Positions 17,766-28,113 are shown, counted from the stretch's first letter. The stretch is 64,000 bases of DNA from Bacteroidota bacterium (GCA_018829205.1 JAHJUE010000019.1:1-64000), one strand, 5' to 3'. Notes: generated from the letters alone by a model not told the origin. Made by a program: numbers and translations.

Positions 17766-18803
17766 TTACTTTAATAAAATCATTTTATTAATAGCCGATT
17801 TTTCGTTAGTGATTAATCGGTAAAAATAAACACCTGATGCGAACCCGGCAGCGTCCCAGGTTGCTGAATAATTTCCAGCCGGCATTTGTTTACTTAATAA
17901 TGTTTCAAGCTCACTTCCTTGCGCGTCATATATTTTTAGAACAACATTTGTTGTATTTACGATTGAAAAATTTATTGTAGTTGAAGGATTAAACGGATTC
18001 GGATAATTTTGAGTTAAATTAAAATCATTCGGGATTTCAGAATTTAATTCTTTCACGGAAGTAGTTAATCCGGTTAAACTTGTCGGCAAGGGTGTTCCTT
18101 CTCCGGGAGCATATGCACCGCTTTTATCCCAGACAATCCAATCAAAGAGACCGCCGTAAATACTATTAGCAGTTGTTGTTTTTCCAATTTTTATAAAATT
18201 ATTTGATGTTGTTTTGGATGTAATTCCTTCCGCAACCGCAGTTGTGTTTTCGTCAACATATAGTTTTACTTCATCTCCTTTCATGGTTATTCTATAAATA
18301 TGCCATCCTGATGAATTAGGCAGGTGTACTCTAATCCCTTCGCCGGCATATGATAAATCCAGGGTATCAGGATATTCAATAGTAAACTCTTCCCTAAATT
18401 GTCCGTTGCGTGTAGATACATATGCATAGCGGTAGGTATTATCATTAATTGCTTGTACGGACAGAATATTATCAGCAGCTTTAACTCTGAATACACAAGT
18501 TAGTCCAACCAACGGGTCACTAATTCCCCAATCATTTGAAAAAGATTCTTTTTTAACCCCTTCATATTCTTCGATAAGTATGCATTTGTTACCTGAAATT
18601 TCTGTATCATCTACAACAGAAAATAAATCCGAAACACCATTTTCAGTAAGTCCGCTTGTGTTATCATTTTCTTCCCAAAGCATACCATCTGAAGTAGTAA
18701 GTTCCGGTAAGGTGCTGCAGTCATAAATTACCCATTGGGCATTTGTATAAGTAAAACTAAAAACAAAAATAATTGTTATAAACAATATCAATCCGTTTTT
18801 CAC
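17766..18803 (-). CDS. Secreted T9SS-tagged protein with LamG-like fold (paralogue of 21179-22195)
   Basis: 345 residues. The signal peptide ends near YTNAQ. Residues about 22-230 are rich in beta strands, including WHIYRITMKGDEVKLYVDEN, which resembles the strand that carries sugar-binding loops in concanavalin-like or DUF1080-like folds. The last 80 residues are a type A T9SS sorting domain (NYPNPFNPSTTINFSI, GVYFYRL, KMILLK), so the protein should be exported through T9SS and attached to or released from the surface. Motifs IYDCSTLPE and GAYAPGEGTPLP recur in the paralogue at 21179-22195. Likely role: surface glycan binding; not proven. Confidence 0.8.
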   Translation of the reverse strand: MKNGLILFITIIFVFSFTYTNAQWVIYDCSTLPELTTSDGMLWEENDNTSGLTENGVSDLFSVVDDTEISGNKCILIEEYEGVKKESFSNDWGISDPLVGLTCVFRVKAADNILSVQAINDNTYRYAYVSTRNGQFREEFTIEYPDTLDLSYAGEGIRVHLPNSSGWHIYRITMKGDEVKLYVDENTTAVAEGITSKTTSNNFIKIGKTTTANSIYGGLFDWIVWDKSGAYAPGEGTPLPTSLTGLTTSVKELNSEIPNDFNLTQNYPNPFNPSTTINFSIVNTTNVVLKIYDAQGSELETLLSKQMPAGNYSATWDAAGFASGVYFYRLITNEKSAINKMILLK

Positions 18804-18905
18804 GCCGCCTCCTTTGAAATAATGTTGGTTGTTGAGAACTGAATTTTCGATATATCTTTTATTTTATATAATAGAAAGTGAATTCAAAAATTTTCGAATA
18901 ACCAA

Positions 18906-21038
18906 TTAAAAATTATTGTTTTTCAATAGCCTTCCCTGATCATCCGGAATACCAGAGAGATTGAAAAAGAAATTATTTATTGTATCGCGCCAAAGGCATG
19001 CTTGTTCATATTGCTGCTCAAGTTTATTCAAAACATGCTTATGAATTTCAATATCAATTTTATCACTTAATGAAATCCACTCTTTTTTCATTTCAAAAAC
19101 TCTTTCAGCACCGTCAAAATGAGATTCATATATATGCTGAATTACAGTCTTGCCTGATTTTAATTTATGTGTATAAGGCACATGATGAAAAAACAATAAA
19201 AGTTCATCGGGACAAGTATCAATGTTATTATACATTTCTGAATTCGTTTTCGAATACTGATTTACGAAACCAGTTCCGGTTTCTTCAGTACGGTCATAGC
19301 CGACGCCAAATTTATCTGCATGATGGAATTTTTGCCGTTTTTCCGGAGCCGGATAGTAATGTGATATATCACCGCTTCCGTTAGAAAGCATCCCAACACC
19401 AAGAGGCGAAGTATAATTTTCATATGTTAACCATGATTCCAGCAATATATTAGATACTAGGTCAACAACTTCCTTATCACTTCCAAATGTCATTTTAACC
19501 CATTCATCCGTTATTTGTTCGGAAGTTAAATATGGATTCCAAGAAAGGCGTCCGAAACCAAAGGTATTGGCTTGAGCTAAAAAATGACCGGTCCAATTGG
19601 AGTCGGAACCAACATTTATTACTCCTGCAATACCTGTATGGCTATTGTTAAATAATTGTCCGCTTACTATTTTATTTACAGTAGATCCTTTACCATTTAA
19701 GTAAGTATCGAAATCCAATATTTCTTTCCATTGCGGAACCAGGTAACAAAGATGTGTAGAATGCCCGGTATATTCTTGAGTAATTTGTAATTCCAGCATT
19801 TGATTAGTCAATGGCATTGCGCCAAACAAGGGAGATACCGGTTCACGAACCTGGAAATCTATTGGTCCGTTTTTTATTTGAATAATTACGTTTTCAGAAA
19901 ATTTTCCCTCATCATGCTTAAAAACTTCATACGCTTGTGCGGCTCTATCCATATCATTATGTCCGTAAACAAAAGCCCGCCAAATTAAAAGTCCGCCATG
20001 GGGTTTAAGTGCTTCAGCCATCATATTTGCGCCGTCAGCGTGGGTTCTTGAATATTTCATCGGGCCAGGTTCACCTTCAGAATCAGCTTTAACAAGAAAA
20101 CCACCGAAATCAGGAATTTGAGAGTATATTTCATTTACTTTTACTTTCCACCATTGAATTACAGAAGGATCAAAAGGGTCAGCGCTGTTTAATTTTCCAA
20201 TAATAACCGGGCTAAAAAAGTTAACCGATATATATAATTTTACACCGTACGATCTAAAAATCTTGGCAAGAGATTTCATTTTTTGAATATATTCCGGAGT
20301 AAGCAGTTTCCAACCCGTAAGATTATGTTTAACCGTGTTCACATTATTTATTACACAACCATTAATTCCCATCGAAGCCAACATACGGGCATAGTCAATA
20401 TATCGCGGTTCGATTGTGGGCAATTTATCCCAATGAAAAATTGATCTTCCGGCATATCCTCTTTCTATTGTTCCCGAGGGATTATCCCAATGATTAACCA
20501 ATCTCAGTTTGTTTACTGGTTCATCAATTAAAAATAATTTATCTATTGATTGATTTGTCTGCAGCAATTTTAGAAAATTAAATACACCATAAAGTACTGC
20601 TTGATCAGTTTTTCCTGTAATAACAGTATATAGTTTGTCGTTTACTTCTAAGGAAATAATTCCGTATCCGTCAAAAGATTTTAAATTTGTTTCAAAATTA
20701 GGGAGCAGCTTTTCAATTAAAGGTGAGTTTAAGTATGAACCAATTAATATTGAACCGGAAGATACTGTATCATTTGTTAAATCAGGTTTGAAGCCAAGCA
20801 TACATGAGATTCCAAGAACCAACTCATTCCGGGCAGAATTAATTATTTCATTATCTTCGGCAACAATGATTTCTTTACAATAATTTCTATATTCTTCTAA
20901 CAATCTTTCATTTTTAATTTTTTTATAATTCAGCCAAAATTTATAACCATTTTCTGCCGATATATTTACATAAGAAAACATCAGAATAATTGGAATGATT
21001 AGAAAAATTCCTGTGCTAAATATTGTTTTAATTTTCAT
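18906..21038 (-). CDS. GH67 alpha-glucuronidase
   Basis: 710 residues with a signal peptide near VNISA. It removes (4-O-methyl)-glucuronic acid from the non-reducing end of xylo-oligosaccharides. The GH67 marks are all present: LVNHWDNPSGTIERGYAG, then acid Glu321 in KADSEGEPGP, Asp394 in KNGPIDFQ and Glu422 in ITQEY. The spacings of 73 and 28 residues match those of the known Cellvibrio enzyme (Glu292, Asp365, Glu393). GH67 enzymes are often intracellular; here a signal peptide points to a periplasmic or surface location. It stands between the two LamG-like T9SS genes and is the strongest clue that glucuronoxylan-type material is a substrate of the locus. Confidence 0.95.
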   Translation of the reverse strand: MKIKTIFSTGIFLIIPIILMFSYVNISAENGYKFWLNYKKIKNERLLEEYRNYCKEIIVAEDNEIINSARNELVLGISCMLGFKPDLTNDTVSSGSILIGSYLNSPLIEKLLPNFETNLKSFDGYGIISLEVNDKLYTVITGKTDQAVLYGVFNFLKLLQTNQSIDKLFLIDEPVNKLRLVNHWDNPSGTIERGYAGRSIFHWDKLPTIEPRYIDYARMLASMGINGCVINNVNTVKHNLTGWKLLTPEYIQKMKSLAKIFRSYGVKLYISVNFFSPVIIGKLNSADPFDPSVIQWWKVKVNEIYSQIPDFGGFLVKADSEGEPGPMKYSRTHADGANMMAEALKPHGGLLIWRAFVYGHNDMDRAAQAYEVFKHDEGKFSENVIIQIKNGPIDFQVREPVSPLFGAMPLTNQMLELQITQEYTGHSTHLCYLVPQWKEILDFDTYLNGKGSTVNKIVSGQLFNNSHTGIAGVINVGSDSNWTGHFLAQANTFGFGRLSWNPYLTSEQITDEWVKMTFGSDKEVVDLVSNILLESWLTYENYTSPLGVGMLSNGSGDISHYYPAPEKRQKFHHADKFGVGYDRTEETGTGFVNQYSKTNSEMYNNIDTCPDELLLFFHHVPYTHKLKSGKTVIQHIYESHFDGAERVFEMKKEWISLSDKIDIEIHKHVLNKLEQQYEQACLWRDTINNFFFNLSGIPDDQGRLLKNNNF

Positions 21039-21106
21039 TTTAAATATACCTCACCACTACCGAATACAAGAAAATTTGATTCGATTCTCTAAATGGTTAA
21101 AATTTC

Positions 21107-21140
21107 CACTTATCTGCTGATTTAACTCAGCAGATAAGTG
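21107..21140 (-). terminator. 14-bp perfect hairpin after the T9SS gene
   Basis: CACTTATCTGCTGA (21107-21120) pairs perfectly with TCAGCAGATAAGTG (21127-21140), loop 6 bases. It lies about 40 bases beyond the stop of the T9SS protein gene at 21179. Its position matches the hairpin at 17721-17753 after the paralogous gene, but its sequence is different. No strong T run follows on the minus strand. Confidence 0.65.
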
Positions 21141-21178
21141 TGATTGAAAAGATTATATAATTAGATCAATGCTATTTA

Positions 21179-22195
21179 TTATTTAACCAACATCATTTTT
21201 TTAACATCGTTAAATAAGCCCGATTTGATTCTATATAAATATATTCCGGATGGCAGGTTAACAGCATTAAAATTTACTTTATAAGTTCCCACTGCAAGTT
21301 CTTCATTAACCAGCTGTGCCACTTTCTGGCCTAATAGATTAAATACATCTAGACTTGTAAAACCAGGATTTACAATTGAAAAAGAAATTTGAGTTGAAGG
21401 ATTAAACGGATTAGGATAATTTTGCGACAATTCAAAATTAGAAGGTAGTTCTGCATTAAATTTATCTACTGATGTTAATCCGCTTAACGTTTCCGGTAAT
21501 GGAGTTCCCTCGCCAGGCCCATATGCACCGCTTACATCCCATACCATCCAGTCTAGATAACTGCCGTATAATCCGCCGGTACTTGTCTCTCCAACTTTCA
21601 TGTAATTATTAGAAGAACCGCCTGCAACAACATCAAAAATAGGAGTTGAATTTTCATCTACATAAACTTTGGCTGTACCGTTTTGCAAAGTAAAACGGAT
21701 GATGTGCCAATCAGTTGAATTCGCGAAAGCAATTTTTTCGTCTGCCTGTTCTGCAACTAATGTATCTAAGTCGAGATGTAAATCTAAACGAGATTGACCG
21801 TCTCTTAGGGATACGTACCAATATGTATAATCATTACCTTCTACTTTAGTGGCAGCAATCATTTCATCCGAAGGTCTTACTCGGAATACACAAGTTATTC
21901 CAACTGTGGGATCAGTTATATTCCATTCGCTTCTCCATGACTCTTTTTTATCACCGTCGAATTCATTAATTGAAATTAATTTATTGCCGGCTATATCCGG
22001 GTCATCAATTACAAACGTAATAACAGAGGTTTCAGCATCTGTTATACCGCTTGTTTTATCTGATTTAGTAAATAACACTCCATTCATTTCCGTTACTTCA
22101 GGTAGCGTACTGCCATCCCAAACTGCCCATTGAGCAGAAATTTCTGAAAATGCTACAGCAGTAAGCAATAAAATTAGTATTAAAGATTTTTTCAT
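21179..22195 (-). CDS. Secreted T9SS-tagged protein with LamG-like fold (paralogue of 17766-18803)
   Basis: 338 residues. Signal peptide, then a beta-rich region with VWDGSTLPE, WHIIRFTLQNG and AKVYVDENSTP. The C-terminal type A sorting domain has NYPNPFNPSTQISFSI, GIYLYRI and KKMMLVK. Motif order and spacing match the paralogue across the whole length, so the pair came from one duplication. It directly follows the TonB receptor / FN3 / PorV genes, so it may be the first abundant surface product of the operon. A glycan-binding role is inferred from fold and context; no active site is evident. Confidence 0.8.
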   Translation of the reverse strand: MKKSLILILLLTAVAFSEISAQWAVWDGSTLPEVTEMNGVLFTKSDKTSGITDAETSVITFVIDDPDIAGNKLISINEFDGDKKESWRSEWNITDPTVGITCVFRVRPSDEMIAATKVEGNDYTYWYVSLRDGQSRLDLHLDLDTLVAEQADEKIAFANSTDWHIIRFTLQNGTAKVYVDENSTPIFDVVAGGSSNNYMKVGETSTGGLYGSYLDWMVWDVSGAYGPGEGTPLPETLSGLTSVDKFNAELPSNFELSQNYPNPFNPSTQISFSIVNPGFTSLDVFNLLGQKVAQLVNEELAVGTYKVNFNAVNLPSGIYLYRIKSGLFNDVKKMMLVK

Positions 22196-22247
22196 ACTGA
22201 CCTCCTAATAAATGAAATAAAAATAAATTCTAATAAACCATATTCAA

Positions 22248-23243
22248 TTACAAATTAAACACAATTGAAACACGATTTACATTCCCGAGTAAAGAACCAA
22301 AATCAGAGTATGCGTAATCAATTTGAGCGTCGTTATATTTAAATCCCGCTCCAAAAGAAAAACTTTCAACGTCATAATTAAATTTGTAACCGGCGCGCAA
22401 AGAGAGCATATTATCAAAAATGTATTCACCTCCCAGGTGAACTCTTTCAGAATAATCTCTCGGATTTACACCCTCTAAAGCAATTGTTAATTTATGTGTG
22501 TCGCTGTTAATATTTGCAAGACCTAATGCATCTACAGAAAAACCTACTCTATATGTTAACGGCAATACAAAATTTTCATCTATATACTTTATTTCTTTTG
22601 AAAAGTTCTGAATTGAGACTGCGACTTTAAGATCATTCCAGCCTGTGTTATAATTTGTCCCTATATCAAATGCCAGGACAGAAGAATTTTTCGCAATTAA
22701 ATCTTGTTTACAATATTTGATAGTTACACCGGCACCAAAGCTGTCTGTGAACCTCATTGCATAAGATAAACCGATAGCAAATTCAGTTATATTCAGGTTT
22801 CCTATATCATCGTATCCCAATAATGAATTGCTAATAACCGTTCCTTTAATTGTTCCATAGTCAACATTGACGGCGCTAATTCCAACTACGCCGTAATCGC
22901 CTAAATTCATAGCAGCCGAAAAAGCCTGATGTTTTATATCGGCGAACCAACTTGTATATCCGGCAAAGACAGAAATATTTTTTACCGATGATAATCCGGC
23001 CGGATTCCAGTAAACAACAGATGCATCGCCTTCAAGTGTAATGAAAGTTTCTCCCATTCCAGCTCCTCGGGCACCTGGATTTATTTTCAGAAATTGATAT
23101 CCGGTTTGAGCTACTTTTTCTGCATTATCAAAATTAGGGAAATCATTACGTTGTTGAGCATCAACCTGGTTTGAGCAAATATGAATTAAAAAACAAATTA
23201 GAACCGTAATGAAATATTTTTTTTCCACCTTAATCTCCATCAT
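22248..23243 (-). CDS. PorV/PorQ-family outer-membrane protein
   Basis: 331 residues. A signal peptide ends near QVDAQ. The mature start GYQFLKINPGARGAGMGETF, followed by SVVYWNPAGLSSV, is the typical PorV/PorQ signature. The C-terminus ends in phenylalanine-containing beta strands (VSIVFNL), as in outer-membrane barrels. PorV shuttles T9SS cargo after it leaves the secretion pore; PorQ-type members act in related surface steps. Here it lies 17 bases downstream of an FN3/T9SS protein gene and after a TonB receptor, an arrangement repeated at 51033-58468. It may handle only the products of this locus. Confidence 0.85.
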   Translation of the reverse strand: MMEIKVEKKYFITVLICFLIHICSNQVDAQQRNDFPNFDNAEKVAQTGYQFLKINPGARGAGMGETFITLEGDASVVYWNPAGLSSVKNISVFAGYTSWFADIKHQAFSAAMNLGDYGVVGISAVNVDYGTIKGTVISNSLLGYDDIGNLNITEFAIGLSYAMRFTDSFGAGVTIKYCKQDLIAKNSSVLAFDIGTNYNTGWNDLKVAVSIQNFSKEIKYIDENFVLPLTYRVGFSVDALGLANINSDTHKLTIALEGVNPRDYSERVHLGGEYIFDNMLSLRAGYKFNYDVESFSFGAGFKYNDAQIDYAYSDFGSLLGNVNRVSIVFNL

Positions 23244-23260
23244 TTGGAATGTGAAAATTC

Positions 23261-25105
23261 TTAACGAATTATTACAAATTTACCTATTGTACTACCTTTA
23301 CCTTCCTTGCTTTCAACATGGAATATATAGATACCGCTAGCTATGTATTGATTATACTGCGAGATTTGTTTCCATTCTTCAATACCTTCAGTTGTATCAT
23401 GTTCAATAACATCAACAATATCTCCTGATACAGTAAATATTGTAATGCGGCATGGACCAGGCAGTCCTGCAAAAAGTATTTTATCTTTTTGACCTGGATA
23501 ATTGCCTTTACCTGATTTATCATAACTGAAAGGATTGGGAACAACCCTAACTTCACTGAGATTATCATCCCCTAATGCAGTTCTAGGTACAGCCGATTTT
23601 CTAGAAGTGCGGGCCCAATACTGACTGCTTTCTGTTCCGTTTACATCTACTGCAGTTATATTATAATAGTAATCGAATCCTCTGTTAACATCTTCATCTC
23701 TATATGATGTCTCAATTAATTTTTCTTGAATAAGTGGATATATAACTGAATCCTGAACACCTATTGCGCGGTACAAATTATAGCCGACTGCATTTGCAAC
23801 GGGCTCCCAATTTAATTCAACATAACCGGGCCCGCTAACAGCAGATATTGACGCAGGAGGTACAGGATTTAAACCTTTGCTAACATTTAATTTATTTTCC
23901 CATAATTGTTTTGCGCGGCTTAATTTGTTAAATAAATCCAACCTTCCCCATCTTAGGAACTCATTTTTCTGTTGAGAGGTAATCTCACCGTTCTTATACT
24001 TTGTACCCCATTCTCTGCATTCTTCGGTACTTCTGGCGCCAACACCATAAAATATTACTAGATTAAGTGTGTCTCCAAATTCCATATCATAAGGACCAAT
24101 AGACATATACATTCTGGGCTGCTGCTGCTGTTTAGGACTAATTCCCGGAATATCTGGATTGATAGCACTGGGGAAATTGCCATGAGTAGTTAAATAAGTA
24201 TAAAACTGATCGCCGGACCAATTTGTCAATTCATAATTAGCACCTCTTAAAACCGAATTAACTTTATTTGGATCGTTAGATCTATTAACAATACTGTTAT
24301 CCGCATGGATTAAACCGATACCATTATAGTATGGAGTTAAAAATTCCCAAGTAGATCCAAAAGCAGGGTTGCCTTCGTCGTCATAATTGCCATTGTCAGG
24401 GTCGTCGCCATCCCATCCATAAAATATTTTAAGTGAATCATCTATTTCATCTCCGTAATAGTCCATATAATGAGAACTGGTACCAGGATGGTGAATATCG
24501 GATAAATGCTGATCAGGCCATGATCTCCATCTATCAAATACGAAATATAGATCATCTAATTTTTGATTCGGTAAATCAACACCTTCAAATTCATCGGCTT
24601 CACCTGTATTAATTATTTTATAATTAGTGATGGCAAAGTCTTGATAAAGAGGATCACTAAAACCATAAGTTGTTGAGATAATTCTTAAGCCCATTGATGA
24701 GATGAACGTCTGTTCTATAATTTGATCGCAAATTAGGTTTTCATCAACAGAAGTATAAACATTCATTGATTCGGTAACATCAATTCCATCGACTACTATT
24801 TTTGTTGGAGCATATCTCAAATATTTTTTTGATGAATAAGCATAAAGAGAAGTTTCCCATGCGTTTTCATGAAAAATACTATTTCTGTCGGTCCATTTGG
24901 CTGACATGAAAGAAATGCCTCCGTCGGTTCTTGAATGATCGGTATCTTCAAAATCAGCCGGATATAAAAATTCTAAATCACCGTTGTCTCCCACATCAAG
25001 CTGAAATCGTCCGCAATTAAGATCTAAGCCTTGTTGAGCAAATAAATTGATATTGAACAAAATTATAACAGTCCAAAACGACTTAGTAAATAATTTATAG
25101 TACAT
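23261..25105 (-). CDS. Large secreted protein with FN3 domain and T9SS-type C-terminus
   Basis: 614 residues. A signal peptide ends near NLFAQ. Most of the chain is unrecognised, rich in Asp, Tyr and Trp, and beta-like. A fibronectin-III-like domain follows near residues 415-505 (GPGYVELNWEPVANAVGYN, YYYNITAVDVNG), then a C-terminal domain with VRVVPNPFSY, CRITIFTVSGDIVD and ASGIYIFHV, a T9SS-like sorting variant. Its counterpart in the second module (52049-55627) is also a VPNP-ending protein between a TonB receptor and a PorV-like gene. I infer a surface protein working with the receptor, perhaps in place of SusD. No catalytic motif is visible. Confidence 0.75.
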   Translation of the reverse strand: MYYKLFTKSFWTVIILFNINLFAQQGLDLNCGRFQLDVGDNGDLEFLYPADFEDTDHSRTDGGISFMSAKWTDRNSIFHENAWETSLYAYSSKKYLRYAPTKIVVDGIDVTESMNVYTSVDENLICDQIIEQTFISSMGLRIISTTYGFSDPLYQDFAITNYKIINTGEADEFEGVDLPNQKLDDLYFVFDRWRSWPDQHLSDIHHPGTSSHYMDYYGDEIDDSLKIFYGWDGDDPDNGNYDDEGNPAFGSTWEFLTPYYNGIGLIHADNSIVNRSNDPNKVNSVLRGANYELTNWSGDQFYTYLTTHGNFPSAINPDIPGISPKQQQQPRMYMSIGPYDMEFGDTLNLVIFYGVGARSTEECREWGTKYKNGEITSQQKNEFLRWGRLDLFNKLSRAKQLWENKLNVSKGLNPVPPASISAVSGPGYVELNWEPVANAVGYNLYRAIGVQDSVIYPLIQEKLIETSYRDEDVNRGFDYYYNITAVDVNGTESSQYWARTSRKSAVPRTALGDDNLSEVRVVPNPFSYDKSGKGNYPGQKDKILFAGLPGPCRITIFTVSGDIVDVIEHDTTEGIEEWKQISQYNQYIASGIYIFHVESKEGKGSTIGKFVIIR

Positions 25106-25152
25106 ATTAAATTTACTCCTGCTTACTATTTATTCTTTCAATATTTTATAAA

Positions 25153-28113
25153 TTACAATACCACTCTAACACCAAACCATATATCTCTGGTTTGACCATA
25201 TAGTAAATAGTACATTGCTTTATCTAAAAACTTTTGAACGTCAGGGTCGTCATAGGTGCCAGGTTTTAATCCTTTTTCGGCAACCAGTTCAAGATATTCT
25301 TCCTGGCTGACAATTGACTGATCCCAGAATTTACCATTACCGTTTAAGAATTTTGAATTTAGTAAGTTTTGAATTTCGGCATAAATATCAAATGTCATCC
25401 ATGAAAGATCAAATCGTTTCGATATATTTAAGTCTACATTGTACCAGGGAGTCCACTGGATATTATCCTCTTCTATTCCCGGATAAGTCTCGGAATGATA
25501 TGTAAGGTAATTACCAGCTTCCCACTTAATATATGTTGAAACAACAATGTCTGAGAAAATAGAATTAAGAATTTCATTAGCAGTGATTTCCGGAGCTGTA
25601 AAAGTCAAGTTCGCTCTAAAGACAGGTCTTGGTTTAGGTTTGCTAGTATTAGGAGACTGAAGTATATTTTTTTTGAATTCATCTTCGTAGTATGTGCTGT
25701 ATCCATAATTCCCCCTATCAACCAGCCTGTAGTCATAACTTAATCGTCCGCTAAAATATTTTCCATAAGGGAATAAAACTTCAAATTCAAATCCCATAAT
25801 ATCTCTATACTCATTGTTCATTGTTCTATTATAACTATATCCGAAAGTATTGGCATCAAATGCTATTGTACTTACTTCGTTGGATACGTCTTTATAATAT
25901 CCGCTTAGTTTATAAGTGAATAACTCAAAAACATTATGTTCAATACCCAATTCATATGAAATCGTTTTTCTAAAATCTAGGTTTGGATTTCCCATTCTAT
26001 CAAGACTGGAAGAAATTTTTCTTATATCAGTATATAAGTCTTGGATTGTTCCTCTCTGATAGAAATATCCATAGTTAAAATATAATTTTGCATTCTCGGT
26101 AATAGGATGAGAAACCCCCAAACGAGGACTTAGTACTATTTTCATTTCGGGCACATCACTTGGAGCATTATAAAGGCTATCAAAATTTACTCCCTTTTGG
26201 TAATAGTATGACCATGGGTCGGTAAAAGCAGGCACGAATGATTTAAAACCGTCAATACGAACACCTATATTCATTATCATTCCGCCGAATTCAATTTTAT
26301 CTTGTAAGTACCCTGCAACTTCCAGATATGATATACTTCGTTTTGTCCAATCTTCAGCTGGCAAATCAATATGACTGTCGTCCCAACGGTGACGTCCGTA
26401 GTCCAAATACATTTTATTAAGAGAAGATTTAAATCCAGTTTTCAACAAATGGTTTGTATTAAGCTGGTTGGTATAATCCCCCTTTAATTGAAATGTTTCA
26501 TACCATGTATAATCTCTCCAACCTTTATCTTCGCCTAACCGGTGTACATCTAGAACATCTTTGTATTTATTAGCTGCGAAATTAAACGGGGACTCATCTA
26601 GTCTAACTCCGCCAATTATCATTAATGTAGTTGTATCTCTCATTTGACCGGGATGTGCTCTGTATTTTGACTTGTCATACTGAAGATTCAAGTTGAAAAA
26701 GGAATTATTGTTAACAACATATTCGAAATCAATTCCTTGTAGTGTGCGATATACATCGGCATGAACCATTCTTGTATCGGCATTAAATAAATGTCCAGCT
26801 GCATTTCCGTCCATGGCATCCATAACATTGTTCCATGAATGAGCATCAACAAAGGTTCCCGGTTCGGCATCGTAAGTAACGGAATTAGTTTCGCCATAAT
26901 TTCCTGTATACCGAAACCTCATACTTGTATTTATTTTGTAATCAAGTTTCAAAGTATGAGATTGGTCGGTAAATGCCGGGACTGAGAATTTAAAGGGGAA
27001 AAGAGTTCTGTCATAAAACCCGCTGTAAAAAAATGTAAGTTTGTCATTTGCAAATGGAACCGGTCCTCCGAATGTACCTTCCACGTAATTATCAGCCTCA
27101 TTAGCATAATCTTGGGGTCTATGCTGAAATTCCCATATTGCTAACATGTCTTCAGGGGTTGTTGCGGTACCAATAGCACCATAAGGACCTATTACAGTTT
27201 TCTTTCCTTTATTTCTAGCCATATAGGAATTCCAACCTTCAAAATCAGGAATTCCATTTTCATCTTTATCGGGAGATGGTTCAAGATATAAATAACGACC
27301 AACATCCCACCAGTTGTCAGGTGAGAACAAATTTGGACCAAAGTGTTTTCTAGCAGCAGGGCTATTTCTATAATCAACAGAAATATTATATTTTGAACCG
27401 CCGGATTTTGTTACAATATTAATCATCCCAGAACGCGCATCCCCATATTCGGCATTAAATCCGCCTGTCATAACCTTGATCTCTTTAACGGCTGACTGAG
27501 GAACTTTAATAATCGGAATACCTAAACGTTTATCATTTCCCGATAATCCATCAACAAAATATCCTATTTCATCTACAAGACCTCCGCGAATAGATAAATG
27601 TCCATACTGATCTCTATCAATTCCAACTCCAGTTGCTATCATTTCCCTTAAATCAACTCCAGTTGGAGAGCTTTCAATTTCTTGAGTAGTTAAAATATTC
27701 TGAGAAAAAGAAACATCTTTTCTAATAACTTCTCTTTTTGCTTCAACTACAATTTCCTGTCCTAGTTGCAAAGACTCCTCTTGCATCTCAATATCAATTG
27801 AAGTAGTACGCTCAATATTAACACGTACGTCTTTAATTATTATTGTAGCATATCCAACATATGAGGCTTTTAAGGTGTATGTATCGGGAGGGAGATTTAT
27901 TATGAAATATTCTCCATTTGCATTAGTAGCAGCGCCAATATCAGAATCAACTAGGATAATATTTACGCCAGGCAGTCGTTCACCTGTTTTTTTATCAATT
28001 ACCACACCTGATATTTTACCGTTTGTATCAGCAAAAGTAATTGAAGTTATTAAATACATCATGAGTATAATTAATAATGACCTATTATGCATTTTGAATG
28101 CCCTTTTTTTCAT
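25153..28113 (-). CDS. TonB-dependent receptor with carboxypeptidase-regulatory-like N-terminus
   Basis: 986 residues. A signal peptide is followed by a CarboxypepD-reg-like domain at about 30-115 (GKISGVVIDKKTGERLPGVN, LKASYVGYA), a plug domain at about 140-240 (RGGLVDEIGYFVDG, FNAEYGDARSGMINIVTKSG) and a 22-strand barrel to the end. This is the transporter layout of SusC-type receptors, which use TonB and the proton-motive force to import large ligands. There is no SusD gene. The likely ligand is an oligosaccharide released by this locus. It is the first gene of the minus-strand run and is divergent from the regulator at 28447. Another start 21 bases downstream (MHNRSL) is possible. Confidence 0.92.
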   Translation of the reverse strand: MKKRAFKMHNRSLLIILMMYLITSITFADTNGKISGVVIDKKTGERLPGVNIILVDSDIGAATNANGEYFIINLPPDTYTLKASYVGYATIIIKDVRVNIERTTSIDIEMQEESLQLGQEIVVEAKREVIRKDVSFSQNILTTQEIESSPTGVDLREMIATGVGIDRDQYGHLSIRGGLVDEIGYFVDGLSGNDKRLGIPIIKVPQSAVKEIKVMTGGFNAEYGDARSGMINIVTKSGGSKYNISVDYRNSPAARKHFGPNLFSPDNWWDVGRYLYLEPSPDKDENGIPDFEGWNSYMARNKGKKTVIGPYGAIGTATTPEDMLAIWEFQHRPQDYANEADNYVEGTFGGPVPFANDKLTFFYSGFYDRTLFPFKFSVPAFTDQSHTLKLDYKINTSMRFRYTGNYGETNSVTYDAEPGTFVDAHSWNNVMDAMDGNAAGHLFNADTRMVHADVYRTLQGIDFEYVVNNNSFFNLNLQYDKSKYRAHPGQMRDTTTLMIIGGVRLDESPFNFAANKYKDVLDVHRLGEDKGWRDYTWYETFQLKGDYTNQLNTNHLLKTGFKSSLNKMYLDYGRHRWDDSHIDLPAEDWTKRSISYLEVAGYLQDKIEFGGMIMNIGVRIDGFKSFVPAFTDPWSYYYQKGVNFDSLYNAPSDVPEMKIVLSPRLGVSHPITENAKLYFNYGYFYQRGTIQDLYTDIRKISSSLDRMGNPNLDFRKTISYELGIEHNVFELFTYKLSGYYKDVSNEVSTIAFDANTFGYSYNRTMNNEYRDIMGFEFEVLFPYGKYFSGRLSYDYRLVDRGNYGYSTYYEDEFKKNILQSPNTSKPKPRPVFRANLTFTAPEITANEILNSIFSDIVVSTYIKWEAGNYLTYHSETYPGIEEDNIQWTPWYNVDLNISKRFDLSWMTFDIYAEIQNLLNSKFLNGNGKFWDQSIVSQEEYLELVAEKGLKPGTYDDPDVQKFLDKAMYYLLYGQTRDIWFGVRVVL

